IMG/VR virus record: IMGVR_UViG_3300006916_000281
Coordinates: 1-27,990 of that record
Direction: 5' to 3' (one strand)
Length of the DNA stretch: 27,990 nucleotides
Source: a virus
Of this stretch, positions 21,272 through 27,990 are shown in pieces. A program made the position numbers and the translations under genes. Below the pieces are notes generated by a model, which worked only from the letters and a program-made list of their open reading frames with translations, did not search any database and was not told where the DNA came from. Each line of letters opens with the position of its first letter. Positions within the stretch are counted from its first letter, which is position 1.

Positions 21272-23974
21272 TTAGCCCACCATGGTCGCTGGTTCTTCTG
21301 GTGAAAATGCTGGTTTAGTAGAAGTTTTGCCTGGGAGCACTATATTTGGCGCTGTTGCGCTGGCCAAGATTTGACCAGCATTTTTGATATTATTTGTAGC
21401 TAAATTAACCGTCTCATGCAATCCAAGTACAGCGCCGTTGCCAGGTGTTTCATCCGGCAATTCTTTATCGATATCTAATAATATTTGTTCACCAGGTGTA
21501 ATATTTTCTATCGCGCCTCCTGTCACAAACCCAGAATTTATTGATTTTGGGCTTGTGGTGGTGTCTTCTGGTGTAGACCCAGCTTTCTTCCTTTCTTCGC
21601 GAATCCTAAGAACCTTTTCTCTACCCGATTTAGTGAATTTAATATCTACATGTTTACCAGTGCCATGATTGAAGTTTCTGACGATTTTAAAATCACTAGG
21701 CTCATTAAGACCATACCTGCTTTTCATTTCTGAGACTAATTTTTTAACCTCAGAATTGTAATTACCGTTGATTGTAAAATCAAGTCTAATGCCTTGAAGA
21801 TGTTCGCTCATATATTCTTTGGAATACGGGCCATGATGGTAGCTATCATTCTGAGCCGTAGTGCGGTTAAACGCACCTCCGAGGATATCTTGGATTTCGC
21901 CTGCCATGAATGTCACATTGGGGTCATTAAACTTGCCAAACTTCCCTCCAGCGAATGCTTGGCCGCCTTTCTCATTTAGCTCTGAATATGTTGTCACACC
22001 CAGATCTTGTAATGTGGTGGTTTTGCCGCCGGTTAATTTAACACGCAATTTAAGCACAGACTCCGGTAGGGTGTCCATAAGTTTTTTATTATCTCCAGTG
22101 GCGTCGAACAAGCCACTTTCAACAGCCGAAGTTGTCAACTCAGGGATTTCAGCCTCACCCCTATTACCGGATATATTCCCTGTTTCCTTGAAGTTCTTAA
22201 CAGCTTCTTCTGGGGAAATGGATTTTCTATTGATGACCTTAGACGAAGGCATAACCCTATAGAGCGCGCGGCCAGATCCATCATTCTCAATCACCAAAGT
22301 CAATTTTTCACCCGTGCCACTTAGTGCTTTTTGGGCTTTTTCCATATTGTATATCAATCTCGCATAATCTTCTGGCGGGACAGTTATGCAACCATTAGAT
22401 CTTAATTTATCAAGATCACTTCTTATGTTTGAATGAATTTGTATTCCTATGCGACCACGACTCTCTGCTGGATCGTAACCAGTTGAGATTCTGGCGCCAG
22501 GTTTTCCGACGTTGAATACTTTTTTGAATGCACCCAATTTCTTTATACCACCCTTCGCATAGTAACCGGATACAACAGGACCTGTTGCCTGCTCTGAAAG
22601 GAGAAACGTCCCAGATGGCGCTGATTTAAATATACGTCCGTCGCGGCGGACGCGTCCGCCGCCGCCAGCCTCGAATGTATTGAATTTATAGTCAGTATAT
22701 TCATCGAATCCCCTAAATGAAAAGATGCCTTTGGCGACCGCCTTCCTTTCGGCCTCAACTTTAGGGTCATAGCCCCTTATATTTTTACCAACACCATATC
22801 CTGATAATGGTGTGCTTGGTATTACGCTGTCTGGAGATGTTGTTGTGGGCGTTGTTGTGGGCGTTGTTTTGGAATTGGGTGATATATTTATGGTGGCTTT
22901 TTTATCAATCACTATTTTGTTATATTCCACAACACCACCAGCGTTTGCTATATCAAACGATACTGACATTTCTTCACGTGGTAGTAGTGCATATTTAGCG
23001 CCAGCTTCATGTTTACCAAATTGTTGGAATAAACTTAACATGAAATCGCGATCGTGGGTCATCTCTGATGTTAATATAGTATTTGCAGATATTGGTTTAC
23101 CTCTAAATGTCAACTTCGGTAATACTGGTGTTACACGGGCGTTTTTGTCTCCATAACGCCATTTTTTAACAGCGCCAGCTAGAGTTAGGTTAGTGTACAC
23201 ATCTTGGAACAGAGACATGTTGGAAGCCAAACCCAATTTCCTAAAGGGGTATAGCCCTATTTTATGCCCGCCGCTTATTATACCGTAACCCTGGAGTCCA
23301 AATTTAACATCTTTTGCTCTAGGATAAGAAGCGCCTGGGTTATTGTATCTTACAGAAGCGGCGGTTTTTTTGCCGGTGACCTTGTTTATTTGTGGCGGGC
23401 CTTTGATCCTTTTTTTATGCGCGCCTGGAATAAATCTAATCCCTGTAATTGGTTCCCCTGGTTTAGGGGTGGAGCCTGTGGTTGGGGGCGTCGCACCGGG
23501 AGTGTATGGTGTGGGTGGGTCATCCCCTGTGGGTGTGTCATCCACTGTGGGAGTGTATGATGTGGGTGGGTCATGCCTCGGACTGCCTGGGGCTGAGTAT
23601 CCACTATCATTACCGTCCCCTAAAAATGCAGCAGCGCCCCCAAGCGCCAGCGCTCCAATACCAGACCCGGACAGCCGAGCGCCTCTGGGGTCGCCGGAAA
23701 ACATTAATTGTCTACTAGCAGCGAGAATCTGCGACAATAGACTATTAGTCTGTTGTTGTAGTTCTATATCTTGTTGTGCTAGTGTATTATATTGACCTAC
23801 CGCTGAAGTTGATTTCGCAATATTAGAATTTTGATTGTTGAGCAGATCGCCTAGACCATTGATCGACTGCATTGAAGCGTTATTGTTATCTAATGCCGCT
23901 TGTTTGAAAGTATTGGTTTCTTCGCTGTGGTCGGTAATAGATTTAGTAATTTGTGATAATATTTCTTGTGACAT
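21272..23974 (-). CDS. Large virion protein with L,D-transpeptidase-like domain
   Basis: This 900-residue protein appears modular. Residues 1-95 are helical with a polar start shared with the upstream protein. About 125-175 is a Pro/Thr/Asp-rich linker. About 205-350 is a domain with VRYNNPGASYPRA, FGLQGYGIISGGHKIGLYPF and LTLAGAVKKWRYGDKNA, a pattern I know from phage virion proteins beside wall-active domains. A Thr/Pro linker (368-385) follows. About 440-565 matches the YkuD L,D-transpeptidase layout, with GRIGIQIHSNI (H514) and LRSNGCITV (S526, C529), the H...S-x-G-C signature. A C-terminal region (about 720-795) holds HHGPYSKEYM and HGTGKHVDIKF, possibly metal binding. It lacks signal peptide and membrane segments. 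Position at the end of the gp26 operon suggests a tail-inner or tip protein acting on peptidoglycan at entry (inference). Confidence 0.75.
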   Translation of the reverse strand: MSQEILSQITKSITDHSEETNTFKQAALDNNNASMQSINGLGDLLNNQNSNIAKSTSAVGQYNTLAQQDIELQQQTNSLLSQILAASRQLMFSGDPRGARLSGSGIGALALGGAAAFLGDGNDSGYSAPGSPRHDPPTSYTPTVDDTPTGDDPPTPYTPGATPPTTGSTPKPGEPITGIRFIPGAHKKRIKGPPQINKVTGKKTAASVRYNNPGASYPRAKDVKFGLQGYGIISGGHKIGLYPFRKLGLASNMSLFQDVYTNLTLAGAVKKWRYGDKNARVTPVLPKLTFRGKPISANTILTSEMTHDRDFMLSLFQQFGKHEAGAKYALLPREEMSVSFDIANAGGVVEYNKIVIDKKATINISPNSKTTPTTTPTTTSPDSVIPSTPLSGYGVGKNIRGYDPKVEAERKAVAKGIFSFRGFDEYTDYKFNTFEAGGGGRVRRDGRIFKSAPSGTFLLSEQATGPVVSGYYAKGGIKKLGAFKKVFNVGKPGARISTGYDPAESRGRIGIQIHSNIRSDLDKLRSNGCITVPPEDYARLIYNMEKAQKALSGTGEKLTLVIENDGSGRALYRVMPSSKVINRKSISPEEAVKNFKETGNISGNRGEAEIPELTTSAVESGLFDATGDNKKLMDTLPESVLKLRVKLTGGKTTTLQDLGVTTYSELNEKGGQAFAGGKFGKFNDPNVTFMAGEIQDILGGAFNRTTAQNDSYHHGPYSKEYMSEHLQGIRLDFTINGNYNSEVKKLVSEMKSRYGLNEPSDFKIVRNFNHGTGKHVDIKFTKSGREKVLRIREERKKAGSTPEDTTTSPKSINSGFVTGGAIENITPGEQILLDIDKELPDETPGNGAVLGLHETVNLATNNIKNAGQILASATAPNIVLPGKTSTKPAFSPEEPATMVG

Positions 23975-23975
23975 A

Positions 23976-25334
23976 TTATGCGCTCGGTACCCAATTATCG
24001 TCTTCTGACGGTCCTGGTGTTACTTTTATACTGGCCAATTGTTGCGTCACCGACGATGCTCCTTTTATCAACCCAGAAGAAGCATCACTCATGCCTTTAA
24101 GTGCTACTACTAAGGCCGACAGTGATTGATTGGATTGTTCGCTTTTTGGTGTTGATTTATTAATTGATGCCAGTTGTTTGACAGCGCCTGGTGATAATAC
24201 CGGAGCTTGCACGCTCGCCAATGATACAGGTCTTAATGGGTTCGGACCGCCAGCTGATGGAGTTATTGGCGCGGGTAGTGCGCTCGGTGTTGTGGAATTT
24301 CCACTTCCGCCGAGAGGCATGTTGTTTTGCGTTGGTGATATTGAGGCTATTTGTTGGGTTGTTGGCAACCCAAAGCTTTGGTTATTAACATTATCCCCTG
24401 GCAATCCCATACCTGTGCCCATAACAGGATCTTTGGAGATTACTGAAGCTGTCTGAGTTGATTGGACTCCAGAGGGCATTGAGACGTTGGTTCTGATGGG
24501 GTCATCATATGGTGTAGCGACGGTGCTAGTACCACTGATATCTGGTCCCATAGCGGCTGTTTGTATTGGCATATCTATAGGCGTGCTCTCACCACCGCCG
24601 GTTGGCGGAGCTGCGCTAGGCGCCACTGCGCTAGGCGCCACAGCTTCTCCCACAGAAGCCACCGCCGTTGATTGTGGTTGTGTAGTAGGAGCGGCTGGTG
24701 GGGTGTATGGTGTGCTACCCGATTCAGCGCTAGAATCCACCGCAGCCGTAGGTGACACCGAGGCGCTAGCAACCGTCAGGGGTTCAGCTCTTGTAGAGCC
24801 GCCAGCGGTTGTCGAGGTCGTAGTTGCTGGTGGTGTGTATGCAGTAGCTACTGTGGACGTAGTTGCTGGTTGGGGTGTGTATGCAGTAGCTACTGTGGAC
24901 GTAGTTGCTGGTAAACCCATAATACTAGCCGCGCTAGCATGAGGGCCCATGGGCGGTGGTTGCGTTCCAAACTTACTTCTGAACTTACTTCCAATCGCAC
25001 CCGCTGTCCTGCTAAAGATCCCTTGTCTAGCATTACTGCCACCCGTTCCCCTTAATGAAGCGAGTATTTGTTTCTGTATAGCCACCAATTGCTGCAAAAG
25101 GCTTACAGTGGTTTTCGCGTTCTGTTCTTTGTTTCGCGATTGGGACTTTATATTAGAAACTGCATTACGAACATCATCAGCCATACTTCTGCCACTATCA
25201 AATGCTCTTTTGATACCAGCAGCTATACTTGCTATTTTTCCTGAATTATCCCTGGCGGCTTTCCGGAAAGCCCCTGATTCCCTCGATTGGCGGGATATAT
25301 GGTTTCTAATCCCTTTTAATGCTTCATTGATCAT
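23976..25334 (-). CDS. Tail structural protein with coiled-coil start and Pro/Thr/Ala-rich body
   Basis: The 452-residue protein has a helical N-terminus (about 1-97: IRNHISRQSRESGAFRKAAR, then VSLLQQLVAIQKQILASLRG) related to the N-terminus of the 900-residue protein. The centre (about 130-340) is low-complexity Ala/Pro/Thr/Ser with tandem repeats, and the end again is helical (SLSALVVALKGMSDASSGLIKG). No enzyme motif is seen. It lies directly after the frameshift-linked ORF pair, where long-tailed phages usually encode the tape measure, so a tape-measure or tail-lumen role is possible. The ATG overlaps the small ORF stop (ATGA). Confidence 0.6.
   Translation of the reverse strand: MINEALKGIRNHISRQSRESGAFRKAARDNSGKIASIAAGIKRAFDSGRSMADDVRNAVSNIKSQSRNKEQNAKTTVSLLQQLVAIQKQILASLRGTGGSNARQGIFSRTAGAIGSKFRSKFGTQPPPMGPHASAASIMGLPATTSTVATAYTPQPATTSTVATAYTPPATTTSTTAGGSTRAEPLTVASASVSPTAAVDSSAESGSTPYTPPAAPTTQPQSTAVASVGEAVAPSAVAPSAAPPTGGGESTPIDMPIQTAAMGPDISGTSTVATPYDDPIRTNVSMPSGVQSTQTASVISKDPVMGTGMGLPGDNVNNQSFGLPTTQQIASISPTQNNMPLGGSGNSTTPSALPAPITPSAGGPNPLRPVSLASVQAPVLSPGAVKQLASINKSTPKSEQSNQSLSALVVALKGMSDASSGLIKGASSVTQQLASIKVTPGPSEDDNWVPSA
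24835..24911. repeat. 42-nt tandem repeat within the 452-aa protein gene
   Basis: GTGTATGCAGTAGCTACTGT and the bases after it recur with a 42-nt period (starts at 24835 and 24877). They encode two copies of ATTSTVATAYTPQP-like 14-residue units in the protein. A second, 15-nt duplication (GCGCTAGGCGCCAC at 24613 and 24628) lies nearby. Confidence 0.85.
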
Positions 25335-25504
25335 TTATTTTGTTTTTCTTCTAGCTCTTTAATGAGTTGGGCTAACATATCAACATAAATGTCACGTTCA
25401 AATGGAATTAGATTTTCAACTTCGGTTATGCTATATTTATGCCGCTGAACCAACGCAAATACTGTTTTATAGTAATTTGTTAAGTTGTTGTGGCTCAGCG
25501 CCAT
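25331..25504 (-). CDS. Small ORF after gp26, likely also a -1 frameshift extension (57 aa)
   Basis: The frame reads MALSHNNLTNYYKTVFALVQ, RHKYSITEVENLIPFERDIY and VDMLAQLIKELEEKQNK. It overlaps the gp26 end by 10 nt, and its stop overlaps the next start (ATGA). The motif of an aromatic-rich helix followed by I-T-E-x-E-x-L-I-P-F-E-R-D-I-Y is typical of the small proteins encoded after tail chaperone or gp26 genes in contractile-tail phages. It may be made alone from its ATG, or as a C-terminal extension of gp26 by slippage on the T7 run just upstream. Confidence 0.78.
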   Translation of the reverse strand: MALSHNNLTNYYKTVFALVQRHKYSITEVENLIPFERDIYVDMLAQLIKELEEKQNK

Positions 25505-26202
25505 GTAAAAAAATCGTCTAACGTATTCAAGTGAATTTCCCTTTTAGCCCCGAGACTATTCTGGTATTCAAGTTTATATTCAATCTTTGGTGTGTTTACT
25601 AGAAACTCTTGAACATTGTTAAACACTTCCAAACTCAGATCTTCAAGGAATTCTTCCATTTCCTTAGTTGGGATACCAGAAGCCTCAAATACCTCTTCGC
25701 CATTATATACCTTATCTACACACCTAATGATAAGACTAAAGTAGTGGTCTTCTTCTGTCTCCAGGAACTCTTTGTCACCATATAGCTGGGCTGATGGATA
25801 TTTCATAATAAGACCGGCTGTCTTAGAAACCTCCACCACTTTCTCAGGTGTTTCCTTTGGGAATTCGACCTTAACTTCATGCAAATTAATATCGAAGTCG
25901 TAGACTTTATCGTCTTGATCGTCTCTGTAAGATACATTAACAACGTTATCAATTGAGTGTGCTCTTAATTGTAGGAATATGTATTCCAAGTCGAAAAGAG
26001 CAAGGGTGTCAATATCGAGTTTATCGATACAACAGTTAGTCACAATCTGCCTGATAGCGGAAAGGATGTCAGTGGGGTTTTTACTTTCTTTGGCCATCAG
26101 GAGAAGCTTTTCTTCTCTCACCAGGAAAGGTCGAAAGCTATATTTCTTCCCTAGTGATGGCACTTCAATCCTGTATACAGGATGTTCTATCTTTGGTAAC
26201 AT
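25495..26202 (-). CDS. 26: Baseplate hub subunit gp26
   Basis: The 235-residue protein carries the family text: EVPSLGKKYSFRPFLVREEKLLLMA, AIRQIVTNCCIDKLDIDTLALFDLEYIFLQLRAHS. T4 gp26 (208 aa) has the same pattern (YRPFLVKEEK, I-x-N-C, L-P-x-F-D-x-E-x-x-F-L-x-x-R). gp26 helps assemble the baseplate hub; related proteins behave as tail assembly chaperones. GAAGGT precedes the ATG. It is encoded downstream of three membrane-protein genes and upstream of two long tail proteins. Confidence 0.92.
   Translation of the reverse strand: MLPKIEHPVYRIEVPSLGKKYSFRPFLVREEKLLLMAKESKNPTDILSAIRQIVTNCCIDKLDIDTLALFDLEYIFLQLRAHSIDNVVNVSYRDDQDDKVYDFDINLHEVKVEFPKETPEKVVEVSKTAGLIMKYPSAQLYGDKEFLETEEDHYFSLIIRCVDKVYNGEEVFEASGIPTKEMEEFLEDLSLEVFNNVQEFLVNTPKIEYKLEYQNSLGAKREIHLNTLDDFFTWR
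25507..25513 (-). promoter_or_regulatory. Candidate -1 ribosomal frameshift site (seven T)
   Basis: On the minus strand the gp26 end reads GAT TTT TTT ACA TGG CGC TGA. The run T TTT TTT is an X-XXY-YYZ slippery heptamer in the gp26 frame; a -1 slip continues as TAC ATG GCG CTG, exactly the frame of the 57-aa ORF. Slippage would give a gp26-ORF fusion of about 290 residues. Confidence 0.55.
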
Positions 26203-26228
26203 ATTATAATACCTTCATAATAATAATA

Positions 26229-26741
26229 TTATTGTTGGATTGGATCTTTTAAATGATCGAATTTTGGACTGTCTTCGAAGTTGTAGAACTCTAGAGTGGG
26301 CTCTGGCATAACTAGACCCTTACGGTCTGGTTTTTTATCACTCTTGATTCCTGTAGGAATACCATATTTAGATTCTTTTTCTGCAGCTTCCTTGAGTTTT
26401 TGTTCTTCTTCTTTTGTCCAGGGAATACTTATTGTGATAGGACGTTCATCCCGTTTGAGCGAGATAAAGATCGCGATCCTCTTCTCTTCTGATTTCGTGA
26501 AAACCGTGTAACCTTTAATGATACCATCAACTCCATAAAAGTTATTAGGTTTTGGTTTCCCTAGCATATTGTCAGTGATAATGAACACCAAATACACTTG
26601 TGAGAATAATAATAAAATTAGTATAGCTTTCAACCAAGCTCTAATCGGTGAGAACGATAGCAGTACAGCTGATAGTAGGCTGGTGGCTAAACAAAGCCCC
26701 AAGAACCATTTTGTTATTTCGTAATCTAAAAACCAAAGCAT
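26229..26741 (-). CDS. Membrane protein, third member of the ExbB/ExbD-like trio
   Basis: I start at ATG 26739-26741 (MLWFLDYEITKWFLGLCLAT), 1 nt after the ExbD-like stop; this gives 170 residues. Two membrane helices fill about residues 10-55, with KPKPNNFYGVDGIIKGYTVFTKSEEKRI after them. A beta-rich segment (IAIFISLKRDERPITISIPW) leads to a charged helix (TKEEEQKLKEAAEKESKY) and a polar tail. No family is recognised. Tight linkage with the two motor-like genes suggests one complex. Confidence 0.7.
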   Translation of the reverse strand: MLWFLDYEITKWFLGLCLATSLLSAVLLSFSPIRAWLKAILILLLFSQVYLVFIITDNMLGKPKPNNFYGVDGIIKGYTVFTKSEEKRIAIFISLKRDERPITISIPWTKEEEQKLKEAAEKESKYGIPTGIKSDKKPDRKGLVMPEPTLEFYNFEDSPKFDHLKDPIQQ

Positions 26742-26742
26742 A

Positions 26743-27492
26743 TTAATAACTTCTCTCTTCTTCACTTTGTAGTACGGAGTAGACAAAAAGGTCTTTTGCG
26801 TTTTTGTCTATGTCGATTACTTTACCGTCTATATTAGTTTCAAACACAAATGCTGTATCTTGCTGGCCCTTCTTAGTAAGGGTGACATCTTTTTTAGTTA
26901 ATGATCGAAAATCAGGATCAATACTTAACAACTCAACTGTAACTGTGGATTCTTTTGTGTATTTATTAATGATATTATTATTAGTATCATCGGCGACCCT
27001 AACATTATCTGAAGGCGTTCCAGTAACGGTCTGTGGGGGAATCACCCCGTATGGTAATCCAACCCTATACATATGTACATTAACTGTATAAGTGTTTTCA
27101 CCCTTTAACTTGATATAGAGTATCTCTTGGTTAATAGGGTTGACAATTACAGTGCCATCGCTGGTTGTGATTCTATCATTATGTAAACCAGTATCATCAC
27201 GGTCCAAGAACATACTACGCCCCTGTTTGCGGGTAAAGCTGATTACCTCATTAAACATACCTTCTGACTTGACCCAAAGGTCGATATCATTATCTTGGCC
27301 TTCAGGCCATGTGATCTTAATTACTAGATGTCCTTTAGTTTCCATATTAGTGGGAGTTGATTCATCTTCCACTTTAAGGATCATAAGAAGGATAATGAAC
27401 AGAGCAGCAAAGCCCAGCATCAAATTAAGGGATAGATCAATGTAACCAATATTACTGAGACCAATAGATTTCTTTGTATTGTTATCTGCCAT
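26743..27492 (-). CDS. ExbD/TolR/MotB-like stator protein with DUF2135-like outer domain
   Basis: The 249-residue protein has one membrane helix near the N-terminus, YIDLSLNLMLGFAALFIILL (about 17-36). Its Asp (D19) sits at the helix start in the manner of the proton-carrying Asp of ExbD, TolR and MotB (D-x-x-x-N/L pattern). The rest would be periplasmic. About 50-145 resembles the YfaP/DUF2135 beta-sandwich (ITWPEGQDNDIDLWVKSEG, MFLDRDDTGLHND, then ENTYTVNVHMYRV). The last 80 residues are polar, with no OmpA-like peptidoglycan motif seen. It begins 3 nt after the ExbB-like gene, the usual order of such pairs. Confidence 0.65.
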   Translation of the reverse strand: MADNNTKKSIGLSNIGYIDLSLNLMLGFAALFIILLMILKVEDESTPTNMETKGHLVIKITWPEGQDNDIDLWVKSEGMFNEVISFTRKQGRSMFLDRDDTGLHNDRITTSDGTVIVNPINQEILYIKLKGENTYTVNVHMYRVGLPYGVIPPQTVTGTPSDNVRVADDTNNNIINKYTKESTVTVELLSIDPDFRSLTKKDVTLTKKGQQDTAFVFETNIDGKVIDIDKNAKDLFVYSVLQSEEERSY

Positions 27493-27495
27493 GGT

Positions 27496-27939
27496 TTAGT
27501 CTTCCGCGACTAATAGTTGAACCTGCAATAACAATCCGCCAGTCATACCGAAGAAAGTTGTTAGTAGAGCTGTCGCCATACCAATACCGATATCGGTAAG
27601 GGCTGCTTGAGTCGATTCAATATCAGACAGATCAATAGAAGCAAATGCGTTACTAAGCATCAATAGGAATCCTATAACGGTACCTATCATACCTAATGTA
27701 ACAAGCGCTTGTGTGCACCACCATAGCTTACCAATAACGTTATCTGAGTTAATCCGAACTGCACATTGCCAGCCAGCTACTATAGAAGAACAGATGAATA
27801 GCCCAATAATAAGGAAAGAAAGCTTGGTGGGGTCATTAGCGTAAACATATTTGAAAAATCCTAAGTGATTGGCGACTACTGCACAAAGCGCTGTGAAGCC
27901 CACAATTACGACCCAACTCGAAAATTTAGAATATACCAT
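27496..27939 (-). CDS. ExbB/TolQ/MotA-like membrane channel protein
   Basis: The 147-residue protein has four membrane helices (about 7-29, 39-62, 72-98, 112-140). The last two carry the channel-family pattern TLGMIGTVIGFLLMLSNAFA and, after a short polar loop, ALTDIGIGMATALLTTFFGM, where ExbB/TolQ/MotA have T-L-G-L-L-G-T-V-x-G-x-x-x-x-F and A-L-x-x-T-A-x-G-L. It lacks the large cytoplasmic domain of MotA and the long tail of Zorya ZorA, so it is a minimal channel subunit. An AGAGG site lies before the ATG. With the ExbD-like partner it would form an inner-membrane, proton-driven complex; its purpose in a phage is unknown. Confidence 0.68.
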   Translation of the reverse strand: MVYSKFSSWVVIVGFTALCAVVANHLGFFKYVYANDPTKLSFLIIGLFICSSIVAGWQCAVRINSDNVIGKLWWCTQALVTLGMIGTVIGFLLMLSNAFASIDLSDIESTQAALTDIGIGMATALLTTFFGMTGGLLLQVQLLVAED

Positions 27940-27990
27940 GTTAAAAAATTAAACCTCTCAAAGCTAAATTAATGATAATAATAATAATAA
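27940..27990. repeat. Leader of the membrane trio with ATA microsatellite
   Basis: The leader holds the ribosome site for the ExbB-like gene. From about 27975 to the window edge it is a run of ATA triplets (TAT on the coding strand). No promoter can be called because the window ends here. Confidence 0.6.

Noticed and set aside
23264-23795. Plus-strand frames opposite the Pro/Thr linker of the 900-aa protein
   Set aside because: Composition is a mirror of the linker and no start signal is present.
24613-24911. CRISPR-like array from the short repeats
   Set aside because: The repeats are in-frame coding duplications (42 and 15 nt) without spacers.
24130-25362. Long plus-strand frames opposite the 452-aa protein gene
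   Set aside because: They are antisense to a low-complexity Pro/Thr/Ala-rich gene, lack ribosome sites and show only Val/Gly-rich shadow text.
26229-27939. Zorya-type defence (ZorAB) as identity of the membrane pair
   Set aside because: The channel protein lacks the long ZorA tail, the partner lacks an OmpA-like domain, and no helicase or nuclease partner is adjacent.

Overview
The window is a piece of a large tailed-phage genome of the T4 superfamily (a contractile-tail myovirus). It carries recognisable T4-type baseplate, head-completion, replication and late-transcription genes in close packing, with start/stop overlaps and TATAAATA late-promoter boxes. Gene 32 lacks the zinc-binding cysteines of T4 gp32 and there are many cellular-type transporter genes, which fits a marine or environmental T4-like lineage better than the enteric T-evens. 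The host cannot be read directly. The circularly permuted tmRNA with an ANDN-type tag hints at an alphaproteobacterial connection (inference).

Layout. (1) 1-8777, minus strand: a baseplate operon read right to left: gp48/54-like tube protein, gp53 wedge, gp27-like hub, gp5-type OB-fold protein, an unrecognised protein, beta-helical spike, PAAR tip, gp25, gp6 and a partial gp7-like wedge protein running off the left edge. (2) 8790-8833: two interleaved, divergent TATAAATA late promoters. (3) 8845-10486, plus strand: gp4 head-completion nuclease, a possible gp2, and a tail-tube-fold protein. (4) 10699-14237, plus strand: a DUF932 gene, an unknown gene, a stand-alone class II synthetase core related to asparagine synthetase/AsnRS, a tiny CxxC protein, and a circularly permuted tmRNA gene. 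(5) 14286-21218, plus strand: an NCS2/AzgA purine permease, an SbmA/BacA peptide transporter, an ornithine/lysine decarboxylase, a small unknown protein, the T4 core run gp33-gp59-gp32, a small membrane protein and a PiT-like phosphate permease. (6) 21272-27939, minus strand, read right to left: an ExbB/MotA-like and ExbD-like membrane pair plus a third membrane protein, gp26, a small ORF reachable by -1 frameshift, and two long virion proteins. The larger of these holds an L,D-transpeptidase-like active site.

How it fits together. The minus-strand blocks build tail parts late in infection under TATAAATA promoters, which need a gp55/gp33-type late system; gp33 is present. The plus-strand block combines replication functions (gp59 loader, gp32 SSB) with genes that would change host uptake of purines, peptides and phosphate, polyamine supply and ribosome rescue. 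SbmA, the decarboxylase, gp33 and gp59 appear to share one sigma70-type promoter and so are probably made in the same phase. The least ordinary items are the phage-borne permuted tmRNA, the ExbB/ExbD-like trio in a tail operon, and the set of three full-length or near full-length cellular transporters.
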